In this document: positions 33,050-43,924 of the stretch, in pieces | How positions within the stretch are numbered: the first letter of the stretch is position 1 | Layout: every line of letters begins with the position of its first letter | Source: Symbiodinium natans | Taxonomy: Eukaryota; Sar; Dinophyceae; Suessiales; Symbiodiniaceae | DNA: 64,000 bases | Assembly: GCA_905221605.1 (NCBI GenBank) | Contig: CAJNDS010002790.1 | Span: forward strand, 608,597-672,596 | Direction: 5' to 3' | Program-made: the position numbers and the translations under genes | Notes under the pieces: generated by a model | Database searches by the model: none | The model's input: the letters and a program-made list of their open reading frames with translations, nothing else | What the model was told of the DNA's origin: nothing

Positions 33050-33429
33050 ACCTAGGAGGCAGTTGGAGCGACGTACAAGCACATGGAAGTACATGGCAGG
33101 TGTGCTTTGTGCGCTGTTCGATCCTCTTGGAGAGCTGCTTGTGTCACGCAGGCGTCAAGTTCCCTGCTGAGGCGATATACTATACCTAAATTAGATTATA
33201 TTTTATCACATCATATTATATTGTATGGTATAGTAGTGTAGTCGTAGATTATTCGCAACGCAATAAAAACCTACCCCCCTAAAGCCCCAAACCCTCAAGT
33301 TCCCCCAAAAAACGGACAAAGCAATGAACCCCGAACCCCCCCTAAACCCTAAACCCTAAACCCTAAACCCACCCTAAACCCTGAACCCTAAACCCTAAAC
33401 CCTAGCCTAGACCCTAATCCTATAGGAGC

Positions 33430-33575
33430 CCCCTGGCTTTTGCTGGGACGTCGCGCAAGGCTCGCCACTCCTGGGCGATGGGGGATTGCGAGGCTTGTGC
33501 CTCCGGGACCCCCAAACCCGAAATCGCACACCCGAGGCTGATGGCCAGCACTTCCCGCATGACTAGTTCATTGTT
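33430..33575 (-). CDS. Candidate exon with signal/transit-like sequence
   Basis: The minus strand reads MREVLAISLGCAISGLGVPE then AQASQSPIAQEWRALRDVPA. A hydrophobic stretch ending in an Ala-x-Ala-like site resembles a lumen-targeting or signal segment. A MITE-E copy begins exactly where the exon's 5' side would be (CATGACTAGTTCATTG). The protein is not recognised. Confidence 0.4.
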
Positions 33576-33668
33576 GGGATCATATGAAAAAACTTACATC
33601 TTTATTTTCTTGTTGGGTTTAAGTACCCTTAAAAATGTAAGATGTTACCCAACTATGACAAAGATGAA
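33560..33668. mobile_element. Inverted-repeat element, family E2
   Basis: ACTAGTTCATTGTTGGGAT at the left pairs imperfectly with ACCCAACTATGACAAAGA at the right. The centre carries GGGTTTAAGTACCCTTAAAAA. Copies lie at 38.67-38.79 and 40.79-40.90 kb. Confidence 0.7.
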
Positions 33669-33907
33669 GGGATGCCCCCAAGGCAGCCGAAACCCTTAAG
33701 CTTCGGGTTTAGGGCTTGGGGTTTAAGGCTCAGGGCTTAGGGTTTTTGGGTTTAGGGCAGCTTGCTCAAGGGAGGCAAGTGGTCATGAGGATTCCATACT
33801 TAGGGTTTCAGGGTTTGGGGTTTAGGGTTTAGGGTTTAGGGTTTAGGGTTTAGGGTTTAGGGTTTAGGGTTTAGGGACTGATAAGGACACGTTTTGGTGG
33901 GTTCCGG

Positions 33908-34040
33908 GGCTCACTTGGGGGTTCATGGGTGCTTTTAACCCCAATTCTAGCTGTGCTTGTAAGCTCCCTGCGTCCTCTAAGATGGCTTCTATCGAGACTG
34001 ACAATTGGGGTTATAAGTAGCGGTGAGGATTCCATGATTA
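33908..34040. mobile_element. MITE-like element, family D
   Basis: The left end CTCACTTGGGGGTTCATGGGTGCTT and the right part AATTGGGGTTATAAGTAGCGGTGAGGATTCCATG are inverted and diverged; the middle contains CTGTGCTTGTAAGC. Confidence 0.65.
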
Positions 34041-34239
34041 GTGTTTAGGGTTTAGGGTTGTATGGGCTTTAGCTTCTGGACGGCTCTGCTACTTTGGTTG
34101 GGGCTAGCCAAACTACAATCTGGGTTCATGACCTGCTTGCCTTGCCAAAGCTCCCCGAGCACTTGCGAAGTCAACCGCCAATGGCCCTAAACCCTAACCC
34201 CTAAACCCTAAACCCTAAACCCTAAACCCTAAACCCTAA

Positions 34240-34825
34240 ACCCTAAACCCGGGGTGTCGGGCTCAGGTCCGAGAATGCTGGGAGGTGTGCCACCAAACGG
34301 CAGATGCGCCCTAATCCTAGGTCTCTAAGTCTGCTGCACTTGTTGCAGCCGTGATGTAAGCAGCAAAAGGCTAGCGAATTGTCTCTCTGAGCCGGCTGTA
34401 CAGGCTCCAGTGTAGCAAAAGTCAGCACTGGCCCAGGATGGCGCAGGCGCCCTCACGCCCCTGAATCGAGGGTTTAGGGTTTCGGGTTTCGGGTTTAGGG
34501 TTTAGGGTTTAGGGTTTAGGGCTTAGGGTTTAGGGTTTAGGGTTTAGGGTTCTTGGGGTTTCGGGTCTATGGCGCGGCAACAACTTGGATTCTTGGGTTT
34601 CTGTGGTTCCTGGGCCAGATAAGTGCCCGGTTGCCGTGCCACAGCTGACGATTCTGTCAGGTATGATGCTATCAAGCAATCTGCACACGACCAGGCAGTG
34701 AAGCTGTTGAACGATCTCCTGCTCGGTCAACTTTCGCTTCCCTCTGGAGAAGCGCCGCCCCAGGACGAGCCAGCTAAAGCTTCTGCATAACAGTTCCGCG
34801 TTTCGGATATGTACATTTCCCAAAG
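34240..34825 (-). CDS. Two candidate exons, product unknown
   Basis: At about 34815-34590 the minus strand reads NAELLCRSFSWLVLGRRFSR, then KRKLTEQEIVQQLHCLVVCR. At 34428-34255 it reads LTFATLEPVQPAQRDNSLAF and a Cys-rich segment. They are separated by TTTAGGG repeats. Composition is protein-like but no family is recognised. Confidence 0.35.
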
Positions 34826-34905
34826 CAGGGGTACCCCTAAATAGAATAGAAATTTATCAAGGGAGCCCCAAAAACGGTACCCCTATTTTCGGAAATTTAC
34901 TCGGT
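34826..34905. mobile_element. MITE-like element, family B
   Basis: GGGGTACCCCTAAATAGAATAGAAATTT pairs with GGTACCCCTATTTTCGGAAATTT. It resembles the elements at 4.02 and 38.06 kb. Confidence 0.65.
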
Positions 34906-35203
34906 AGGTTCACAGCCGGCTTGTCTCGGAGGGAAAGGCGCCCCACCCAGGCTATGAATTCAACGAATTAGTCCAGATTGGCTCTTCCATGCTCCTAGGT
35001 GGGTTTAGAGTCTAGAGTGTTGCGTATACTCCTAAAGAAACCCTAAAACCCTAAAGCCTAAACCCCAAACCCTAAACCCTAAACCCGAGAGTCCCTGAAA
35101 TGTCCAAGGTCGAGCCCCTTGCTTGCAGCGGCGGAAAATCTGAAGCTCAACGCCCAGTCAGCCGGCGACGAAGCAGAAGCCGATGTGCTGCTGCCTCACT
35201 GAA

Positions 35204-35305
35204 AGGGTTTAGGGTTTAGGGTTTAGGGTTTAGGGTTTAGGGTTTAGGGTTTAGGGTTTAGGGTTTAGGGTTTAGGGTTTAGGGTTTAGGGTTTAGGGTT
35301 TAGGG
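35204..35305. repeat. (TTTAGGG)14 array
   Basis: Perfect heptamers. The preceding 100 bp has an open plus-strand frame ending in a stop (SSPLLAAAENLKLNAQSAGD), which I cannot assign. Confidence 0.95.
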
Positions 35306-35699
35306 TGAAACCCGGCTAGGATGGCCCTTAACGCCCTCTGAACAATTTTCAGCTGAATATGATCTTCTTCTTCTTCTTTCATATAAACCTAATAAGGGAA
35401 AATAGAAAATATCCCAAGGGCCTCACTGACATACAGGGTATAGGGGTTTCGGGGTTTAGGGTTGAGGGGCTTAGGGGTTTAGGATTTAGGGGTTTAGGGG
35501 TTTAGGGGTTTAGGGGTTTAGGGGTTTAGGGGTTTAGGGGTTTAGGGGTTTAGGGGTTTAGGGGTTTAGGGGTTTATGGGTTTCGGGGTTTAGGGGGTTT
35601 GAGGGAAAGGGGGTTTGGGGGTTTAGGGTTTAGGGATTAGGGCTTGGGTTTCAAGAATCAGGGTTCAGGGTTTAGGGTGTAGCCTCTCGGGTCTAGGGT

Positions 35700-36060
35700 T
35701 GTAGCAACCATCCAACACCCTTAGTTTCCAGAACAAGGAAGGGCCTCCAATGTTGGAAATATATTTTTAAAATAAGTAGAGGTCAATCCCGCGAAAACTC
35801 GAGTGGGCGGCTGAAGCTTAGAGCTTAGGGCGCCCAGGCCAGCCTGTCCTATACTGGTATATTGTTAGAGTGCTGTAGTACATTATTATTTACTATATTA
35901 CTTTATTATTATTTTGCAGAAACTGTTATGGTACTGTAGTTTTTCTTTTCACTTTCACTACTTTCTTGGATTGAATACATGTTGATAGAGCTTGGGGGGA
36001 CCTTCAGGGCTTCGGGTTCAGAGTTAGGGTCTTTGAGGAGGACGCGGCCATGCCGGGACC
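35700..36060. other. Intergenic or intronic A/T-rich stretch
   Basis: About 350 bp without telomere-like repeat, rich in TATTA/ATTATT between 35.87 and 35.95 kb. I see no frame, inverted ends or RNA-like structure. Confidence 0.4.
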
Positions 36061-36074
36061 ACCACGGTCTGCCT

Positions 36075-36200
36075 AGGGTTTAGGGTTTAGGGTTTAGGGT
36101 TTAGGGTTTAGGGTTTAGGGTTTAGGGTTTTGGGTTTTGGGTTTTGGGTTTAGGGTTTAGGGTTTAGGGTTTAGGGTTTACGGCACACACACACACACAC
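36075..36200. repeat. (TTTAGGG)n plus (AC)n
   Basis: Heptamers, with three TTTTGGG variants, end at a short (CA)9 tract at 36183-36200. Confidence 0.95.
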
Positions 36201-36359
36201 CCTAAACCCCACCTCCCGGGCTCTCACACCCAAGAAAGATAGCTGCAACCCTCCTCCAAATACTCTTAACCCTAAACCCTAGACCCTAACCCTAAACCCT
36301 TAACCCTAAACCCCTAAGCCCCAACCCTAAACCTTAAACGCGAATTAAACCCCAAACCG

Positions 36360-36760
36360 AAACTCATCGTATCCAAAAGACAAAAAAAACGCCGGAGCCC
36401 CTGAAGTTGGTGAGCTCTTCTCTGAACCTTTCTGCCTTTTGAAGCGTTTGAACCTTGTTTAACCTGGCTCCCAAAATTGGGTACCTGTTAGAGCATGGGC
36501 CTTTATACCCACATTCAGAAGACCCCGGGAATTCAGAAGACCACGGGGGCCCAGAATGGAAAGCCCCAATCCGTCTTTCGCGCGTTTCACGCAGCATGAA
36601 GCTCCCGCAAACACGTGGCTTCGCCACGGTTGAAAGCAAACCATGGGCCGTCCACGCCGCATCCGCCCGCTAAATTCGCAGGGCAGGGTATCGACACTCG
36701 GCGCGAGATGGTCCAAGATACTCAAACCAGCGACCCTAAACCCTAAACCCAAGGGCTATC
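36360..36760 (-). CDS. Candidate exon, product unknown
   Basis: Minus-strand frames are open across the block, including ARLNKVQTLQKAERFREELT followed by NFRGSG, and upstream AFHSGPPWSSEFPGSSECGY. The strand and frame are uncertain because the plus strand is also open (36455-36673). Confidence 0.25.
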
Positions 36761-37085
36761 GAGGCTTGGTTTGACAAGGAGTGGTTGTTCTGGTCATGGT
36801 TTTCTGGTACTACAGGGGCAGACGAATTACTAATAGTATTCCCATATGGTCCCCATATACTCCTCAGGGCTGAATGAATTGCGAGCGGCCTCTCATACTA
36901 GGTGAAGTGTCAAGCGTTCCCCGCATATGCCTCTTATATTCCCTATACAAACCCAGAGGGGCCTGTACTTCAGAACCCCTTTCGAGAAGGTAAGCTAAGC
37001 CCTAAACCCTAAACCCTAAACCCTAAACCCTATACCCTAAACCCTAAACCCCAAACCCTCCTTAGAACCTGCAAGGCGCGGGGCC

Positions 37086-38850
37086 TCAGTATGTAGAGGG
37101 CCGGTCGCACGCCAACCGGTACAAGTCCGCTGGCGACAGGTCGATCTTGAGGCTCTTCGCATGCTTCTTGTGGAACTGGATCGACACGCGCTCCTCTTGC
37201 TGGCTCTTAGTAGGGAAAGGGGAATAGGTACCCCAAACCCTAAACCCTAAACCCTAAACCCTTTAAGGGATTATGTAGGGCACCTCATTCCCCCCATTCC
37301 CTACTAAGAACCCAGGGGGTCCTGACTGATACCATCCAGCTTGATGAGGAGATCGCCTCGCAGCCAGGCCAAGAGGGGTGTAGGGTTTAGGGTTTAGCGT
37401 TTAGGGTTTAGGGTTTAGGGAGGACGCCAAGCAAGACACAAACATGAGGCAGGTGGGGGGAGAGGGCTTAGGGTTCAGGGCTTTTGGAGAGAGACCTCGT
37501 TCAAAAGGGGTTTAGGCTTTTCGGCTTTAGGGTTTTGGGCTTTAGGCTTTTAGGCTTTTAGGGGTTTAGGTTTTAGGCTTTTAGGCTTTGGGATTTTAGG
37601 CTTTTAGGTTTAGGTTTAGATTATTTCAGGCAACGGCCTCTTTGACTGTCAGATACATATCTTGGGGCATGGGAGGCAAAAGGGCGTGTAGAGGCTGTCG
37701 GGTATGACCCCTAAAACCCTAAACCCTAGATCCTATTTCGGTTTTGGGCCAACTGAGAACTCGCACAGAGGCAACAAACCGAATAGTGCATGTATAAATC
37801 TAGATATACATGTTTTATGCCAATAAGTGTAGGCAGAAGCTGTCCATGTGCATAGAGAGAGAGAGACATTGTTGCATGCTTGCTTTCTTCTGCTTGGCCT
37901 TCTCCATCCTCATTTGTCTGCGGTGCGTATGTCTTTTTGGTACAAGCCGTAACCTCGCTTCTAAACATTACAGGCCCCCTGTAGCAAAACCAAAGCTACA
38001 AGCAAGAGCACGCGACACAGCGCACTAGGCCTTAAAAAACACAGACTTGGGGTTTCCGAAAATAGGGGGTTCCCTTTTCGGGGCTCCCTTTAAGGGGATT
38101 CTATACTGTTTGGGGTATAAAAGGGGTACCACTATTTCGGGAATACCCATGTGATACAACTGCGCCATCGCAAAATATTGAACACCTCAAGGGCACGGTA
38201 CTTGAAGGTTCGCGGGTAGTTAGAAGCAGCGTTCTAAGTCATCAGTGCACCACGAGGTCACCTTGATTATGGCCACGCCGTTCCCTAAACCCTAAGCCCT
38301 AAACCCTAAACCCTAAACCCTAAACCCTAAACCCTAAACCCTTCTTACCCAAAAACCATGAACCTTCGGGTGCCTACCCTCAACCCCCCCCCCCCCCCCC
38401 AACCTCAACCCGGAACCCCCCTCTCAAGCTCAAACCATTGGTAGCCCAGTAAGCTTATGGTAAGGGCACCCTAAACCCTAAACCCTAAACCCTAAACCCT
38501 AAACCCTAAACCCTAAACCCTAAGGAATCCCAAATCCAAGAAACAAAAGAGTAAAAGGGCACCACCGGGCTACCAAGAACACAATGTCATCCAGGGCACT
38601 CTCCGGCGCCAGTCCCGACAGGTCGATCAAGCATTGCTCCAAAGTCCGCGTCCGTGAGTTGTGCGCAAACCTAGTTCAGGGTTGGGATAATATTCAACAT
38701 TTAACTTTTAATCTTAAAAATTTAAACTCTTATTCCTTACAGGGTTTACGTACCCTGAAAAATGAAAAATGGTACCCAACTCTGATAAAGAAACCATGCA
38801 TCCACATCTTCGTCGACCTCCAGGTTGAGAGGCTGAGGGCGAAAAGGGTT
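37086..38850 (-). CDS. Unidentified gene, 3' exons
   Basis: In order on the minus strand: about 38848-38795 (RPQPLNLEVDEDVD), 38668-38580 (EQCLIDLSGLAPESALDDIV), 38285-38200 (NGVAIIKVTSWCTDDL), 37378-37330 (AWLRGDLLIKLDG) and 37200-37086 (RVSIQFHKKHAKSLKIDLSP, then ADLYRLACDRPSTY and a stop). Introns contain MITE-E2, the TAGCCCAG element, MITE-B and MITE-C. The exon-intron rhythm and the clean stop support a real gene; the family is not recognised. Confidence 0.5.
37500..37625. repeat. (TTTTAGGC)n degenerate repeat
   Basis: GGCTTTTAGGCTTTTAGG units form another telomere-like variant array, here in decay. Confidence 0.8.
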
Positions 38851-38967
38851 TAGGGTTTAGGGTTTAGGGTTTAGGGTTTAGGGTTTAGGGTTTAGGGTTT
38901 AGGGTTTAGGGTTTAGGGTTTAGGGTTTAGGGTTTAGGGTTTAGGGTTTAGGGTTTAGGGTTTGGGA
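38846..38967. repeat. (TTTAGGG)17 array
   Basis: One of the longest perfect heptamer runs in the window. It starts at the 5' exon of one gene and ends at the stop region of the next. Confidence 0.95.
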
Positions 38968-38970
38968 ACT

Positions 38971-39852
38971 TCAAGCCCAAGCCCGAAAGAAACCCCGAAC
39001 TTTGACCCCAAAACCGTATGCCCTCGAAGCCCTGAGTCGGAAAACAACAGCGCGCAAGTGCAGGTCAGAGTAGTCGGAATAGCAGTGGCCAGGGGGAGGA
39101 GGAGGATTGAGATCAGCAGCTCCTAAATTTGGTTTAGGGCTTATTAAGGCTTCAGGTGTACGGCTCGCGCCCGCCTCCGAATCAGCGAGGTGCAACTCCT
39201 CGAACTCGTTCATGCAGTTGTGTGCCCGAATGCAGCATCTAACAAAGAAGCAGCAGGTTAAGGCGATACAGGGAGCGAAGAGGAGCATGCCGATGCACAG
39301 GCAGATGAGACCCCCCAGTGTCTTCACCGTAACGAGGTAGCGGATGAGGGCAGCAAAGGCGTAGTAAAAGCCAACCATGAAGAAGAGGTACGGCATCCGC
39401 GTGAAGTCCCCCACGCGCTTCATGAACTGCTGGCAGCCCATCTCAGTCTGAAGCTCACCCACACACAGCAAGATAAGCACAGTCGATATGGTTGAACAAA
39501 GAAAGCCGGCAAAGCCAATCAGGTAGAATATCATGGCGACGTCGTTCAGGATGGGCGCGGCCTTCGCGACGGCGTCTTCACCGGCAAGCTGGCCAAGGTA
39601 GCTGTCCACGAAGAGATGGCCGCTGCCTGGGTAATCTTCTTCCAGCCAGTCTGCCACATTCTCATATGTCATGGGGACCACCATGGTAAGCATCAGGGCA
39701 CTAATGAGGCCGACGTTGGTGCACTCGCCCACAAGGCCGTCCCTGGCCTGCAATTGAGCACCCGGGCGGATGACCGAATCTGCCAATGTCAGGAAGCGTC
39801 CCATCGTGGATGACTTGACCTGAGTGTGCACTTTTCCCTCGGCTGCCGCCAT
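38971..39852 (-). CDS. Four-helix membrane protein, single exon
   Basis: An uninterrupted frame of about 293 codons from the Met at 39852 (MAAAEGKVHTQ). An upstream in-frame Met at 39939 exists, but its 29-residue extension looks like untranslated sequence. Four hydrophobic segments are visible: NVGLISALMLTMVVP, MIFYLIGFAGFLCSTISTVL, YLFFMVGFYYAFAALIRYL and LICLCIGMLLFAPCIALTCC. A conserved-looking acidic loop lies between TM1 and TM2, and there is a cytosolic-type tail (NEFEELHLADSEAG). The final 50 or so residues run toward telomere-like repeat and may be intron. No family is recognised. Confidence 0.7.
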   Translation of the reverse strand: MAAAEGKVHTQVKSSTMGRFLTLADSVIRPGAQLQARDGLVGECTNVGLISALMLTMVVPMTYENVADWLEEDYPGSGHLFVDSYLGQLAGEDAVAKAAPILNDVAMIFYLIGFAGFLCSTISTVLILLCVGELQTEMGCQQFMKRVGDFTRMPYLFFMVGFYYAFAALIRYLVTVKTLGGLICLCIGMLLFAPCIALTCCFFVRCCIRAHNCMNEFEELHLADSEAGASRTPEALISPKPNLGAADLNPPPPPGHCYSDYSDLHLRAVVFRLRASRAYGFGVKVRGFFRAWA

Positions 39853-40127
39853 GGTGCTCCAGGTGTACTTTACAGAGCAGCCATGAGTACAGAGTCTAGG
39901 GTTTCGCTGGGGCTGTTTCGAAAGCGAACCCTTGATCAAATAGACTAACCCTAAACCCTAGCCCTAAACCCTAAACCCGAAACCCTAAACCCTAAACCCG
40001 TTCTGAATGCCAAGAGCGCAGCTGTTTCAAGAAAGCTATCGTTGACCTTCTTGTGCCCAGTCAACTCAACATCCCGCTCCTTGTTGGGCTAGGAGTTCAG
40101 GATCTGAGCCTAGACTAAAACTCTACA

Positions 40128-40178
40128 TATAGTGTATATATGTGTATATGTATATATATATATATGTATACATATATC
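40128..40178. repeat. (TA)n microsatellite
   Basis: A TATATGTGTATATGTATATA tract. It accounts for the YIYIYI frame on the minus strand. Confidence 0.95.
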
Positions 40179-40214
40179 TTGGCCGATTGAGCACTCGACC
40201 TGCTTCACCGGCCC

Positions 40215-40280
40215 TTGGATTGAAGATTGAAGATTGAAAGATGCCCGCAAACATCTTCAATCTTAAATCTTCAATCAAAG
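40215..40280. repeat. Imperfect palindrome of GATTGAAGATT units
   Basis: GGATTGAAGATTGAAGATTGA at 40217-40240 faces CATCTTCAATCTTAAATCTTCAATC about 15 bp later, giving a hairpin with a stem of about 25 bp. Confidence 0.85.
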
Positions 40281-40319
40281 GACCCATTAAGCAGGGGATT
40301 GAATTCGCCAAATCCTAAA

Positions 40320-42230
40320 CGAATAGGGGGGGGGGGGGGGGGGCCGCGCTCTTTAGCTAAGGGATATAAGGAGGCGTCTTTTAACCCCTTTCTGTACCTT
40401 GTACAGTCCCTATATGCCTAAGTAGCCCCTACATTACCCCTAAGGTCCCTTATCAGGGTCCCTCCTTTAGTCCCTTGATTTAGGATTTAGCGAAAAGGGA
40501 ATTTCCCCTAAATCCTCAAGGCTACAGGGAACAATATTTGGGGAATAAGCTTGCGGAGATCCAGCGAATAGGATTTGACTTTTAGGATTTAGGCTCTCCT
40601 ACTTAGGAGTCGAGGACGCCCTTCTGTAATAGGGTTTAAAAACTGACAGAAAGGAAGGGACAAAGTCCTTGGGGCCCCACTCTTTAGGACTTGGCGATAA
40701 GGACTTGGGGAAGAGGGCTAGTGATTTGAGATACCAGAGGGCTTTCCTCTTCAGGGTTTTAAGGATGCCCCTCTTTAGAGCTTAGGGAATACTAGTTCAT
40801 TGTTGAGATAATATTAACAAATTTACATGTTTATTCCTTATTGGGTTTAAGTACCCTGAAAAAAGGTAAAATGCTACCCAACTATGACAAAGACTAGGAC
40901 TTCGGGAAGAATATCAAGGGAATAAGATCTAGCGAACAAGATCTAGGGACCCCGCTCTTTAAGACTTAGCGAAAAGGACTTTTGGAACAGGACTTTTTGG
41001 GATGTAAGGGCTCTCCTCTTTAGGATTTAAGGATGCCCCTGTTTCAGGCATAGGATTTGGGGAGTGAAATTAAGGAAATAGAATCTAGGGAATAAGATGT
41101 ACTTGAAGGTGCTGGTTTTCTGGACATATTTAGGGATCCCGCTCTTTAGGCGACAGAGCCATACATCCTGAAGAGGAGAGCTCCTAAATCCCAAAAAGAG
41201 AGCCCCAAAAAATCTTAAGCAACAAGCCCTATTCCCTATATCCTGTTCGCGAAGACCTTAAAGCCCAAAAGGGTGGGATCCCCAAAACCTTGTATTCCCT
41301 TGAAAATATTCGCAACTTCCGAAGCCCTACAGAGGGGCGTCCATAAATCCTGAACAGGGAAGCCCTGATATCTTAAAAATTCCTATTCCCCAAGTCCTTT
41401 TCACTAAATCCCTAAATCGTGTTCCTAAATCTTCTTTCCTTGGTTTCCTTCAAATCCTAAGACCGCTAAATCCTCAAGAGCGGGATCCCCAAATCTTGTT
41501 CACGTAATTTATAAGTACTCTTATTCTCAATTACTGCCTCCATCACATTCCCTAAACCTTAAAGAGGGGGGTGGCCTTGAATCCTAAGGAGGAGAGCCTA
41601 TAAGCCCTAAAAAACAAACCTTATTCCCAGAATCCTTCTTTTCTAAGGATCCCAAAAGCTTGTTCGTTAAGCCTTAGACGGTTAATCCTCTATTCCCCAT
41701 ATTGAAGTAGGGTTTATATTTCTTGTACCCCCAGAAAGGACACCCGGTATATACACTCACCAAGATTAAAAAGGAACCTTATATACACTCACCAAAAACA
41801 GTAACATAAACCCTGCTTCATATCCTTTTGCATAAGCCATCAGGTGGGTGGTCCTTAGATCCTAAAGAGGAGAACCAGTCCTTGAACGTGAGCCACGAAC
41901 CTAAATCCTTTTCGCTGCATCCGAAAGAGCGGGATCCCCAAGAAGCATTCCCTTAATCCCGAAATCAAGTTCCCTGGATCTTCTTGAAAAATGTTGCTCG
42001 CTACGTCTTTTTCCTTAAGCTTTATTCCCCAGATCCTATTCCTAAACCCTGCTCGTTTAGGATTTGGCGAACAAGACGTACGGCCCGATTCGGGCAAAAG
42101 TGGGCCAAAGCGGGCCACTCTGCAAATGTATTCGTGGCAGAAAGGACCACCCTTACTTTCCGATTCGGGGCTCTGAGTCTGTTTCCTTACATCTTGCTCC
42201 CCAAATCCTCGTCCTACATCCTACGCACGA
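40320..42230. repeat. 1.9-kb imperfect inverted array
   Basis: From about 40.45 to 41.15 kb the text is made of variants of CTCTTTAGGATTTAGCGAAAAGG and GGGAACAAGATCTAGGGACC. From about 41.16 to 42.08 kb the same units recur in reverse complement (CCTAAATCCTAAAGAG, AGCGGGATCCCCAAATCTTG). The switch point is near 41.16 kb. A MITE-E2 copy interrupts the left arm at 40.79-40.90 kb. No gene is visible. Confidence 0.75.
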
Positions 42231-42363
42231 ACCCTAGACCCTAAACCCTAAACCCTAAACCCTAAACCCCCCGTGAGGTTACTCAAACTCCTCTTTAGGA
42301 TTTACGGATCCCTCATGCAGATCTCCAGCTTCACATCGCCAAACTACTGAAGCATGTAGATCT

Positions 42364-42450
42364 TGGGGGGGGGTAGTTAGTATGTATGTATGTGTGTATG
42401 TATATATATATATATGCTCGCCCCCCCCCCCCCCATGATCCACACATTTG
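42364..42450. repeat. G-run / (TA)n / C-run cassette
   Basis: GTATG and TATATA repeats bounded by G-rich and C14 tracts, then ATGATCCACACAT. The inverse cassette (GTGTGGATCATGGGGGGGG followed by TATATA and GTGTGT) is at 60.68-60.74 kb, so this is a dispersed unit rather than chance. Confidence 0.75.
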
Positions 42451-42479
42451 GCCTCGGGAAGGCTGGTTTTGGGAGGGGA

Positions 42480-43155
42480 GGGACTCCAGACTCCAGATTT
42501 TCAGAAAAAAATCTGGAGTACCCCCAGACTCCAGACTCCAGATTTCCAGAAGAAATCTGGAGTACCTCCAGACTCCAGACTCCAGATTTCCAGAAGAAAT
42601 CTGGAGTACCTCCAGACTCCAGACTCCAGATTTCCAGAAAAAATCTGGAGTACCTCCAGACTCCAAACTCCAGATTTCCAGAAAAAATCTGGAGTACCGG
42701 GACCCTGGACTCCAGATTCTGGAGTCTGTAATCTGGAGTCTGGGGCCCCAAATACTCCAAATTTTTTCTGGAAATCTGGAGTCTGGAGTCCGGGGCCCCC
42801 GTACTCCAGATTTTTTCTGGAAATCTGGAGTCTGGAATCCAGGGCCCCGGTACTCCAGATTTTTTCTGGAAATCTGGAGTCTGGAGTCTGGGGTCCCCGT
42901 ACTCCAGATTTTTTCTGGAAGTCTGGAGTCCGGGGCCCCGGTACTCCAGATTTTTCTGGAAATCTGGAGTCTGGAGTCCGGGGCCCCGGTACTCCAGATT
43001 TTTTCTGGAAATCTGGAGTCTGGAGTCCAGATTTTTTCTGGAAATCTGGAGTCTGGAGTCTGGGGGTACTCCAGATTTTTTCCGGAAATCTGGAGTCTGG
43101 AGTCCGGGGCCCGGGTGCATATGGAGTCCGGGGCCCAAATTCTCCATATGCACGT
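42480..43155. repeat. 44-bp hairpin tandem array with central inversion
   Basis: Units of 44 bp contain CTCCAGATTTCCAGAA and ATCTGGAGTAC, each a small palindrome. Left of about 42.73 kb they read CCAGACTCCAGACTCCAG; to the right they read CTGGAGTCTGGAGTC, so the array as a whole is also inverted about its centre. Open frames of about 250 codons on both strands are artefacts of the period and composition. Confidence 0.92.
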
Positions 43156-43159
43156 TTAG

Positions 43160-43900
43160 GGATTACGGTTTAGTGTTTATTGCTGAGGGTTTGTAGGGTT
43201 TAGTGTTTAGGGTGCAGTGTTTAGGGTTTAGTGTCTAGTGTTTAGGTTTCGGTTTTAAAGGTTTAGGGTTTACTTTTTAGGTTAAGCGACTTGGATAATG
43301 TCTAAAACCCTAAACTTTATGATGATGAAGTTTTAAATCCCCTAAAGGGCTGAAACCCCATGTTTTTTGGGTTTGGGGTTGGTTTAGGGTTCAGGATTTG
43401 CTGTTTCGGGTTTAGGGTTTAGTGTTCAGTGTTTAGGGTTTAGTGTGTAGGTTTCAGGGTTTAGTGTTTTGTGTTTAGGGTTGAGTGTTATTTTTAAGGT
43501 TTAGGGTTTAGGGTCAAGCGGCTTGGCTAAAACCCTAAACGAAATAAACCCTAAACTCTAAAATCCAGACAGTAAGCATCTGAAACCCCGACGGGTTTTT
43601 GGTTTCAGGTTTAGACTTAGATTTAGTAGGGATTGAGGTTCCGGCTTTGGGGTTTTCTGTTTAGTGTTTTGGGTTTAGTGTGTAGGGTTAAGTGTGTACT
43701 GTTTAGGGTCTAGTTTTTAGGGTGCAGTGTTTAAGTGTTTGGGGTTTAGTGCTTAAGCGTTTAGGCTTTCGTGTTAAGTGTTTGGGGTTTGTGCTAAGGG
43801 CTTAGTGTTAAGTTTCTAGGGGTAGTGTTGAGGGTCTAGTGCTGAGTGGTTAGGGTTTAGTGCTAAGGGTTTCGGGTTTGGTTTTTAGGGTTAAGGGTTT
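43160..43900. repeat. Degenerate TTTAGTG/TTTAGGG repeats
   Basis: Telomere-like heptamers mixed with TTTAGTG, GTTTAGTGTTTAGGG and CTAAGGG. The density falls toward 43.9 kb. No exon is visible between 43.2 and 44.9 kb. Confidence 0.85.
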
Positions 43901-43924
43901 TAAGGATTTTAAGGATTTTTACAA

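Noticed and set aside
42377-43173. Frames of about 250 codons on both strands
   Set aside because: They follow the 44-bp palindromic repeat; composition and two-strand openness show an artefact.
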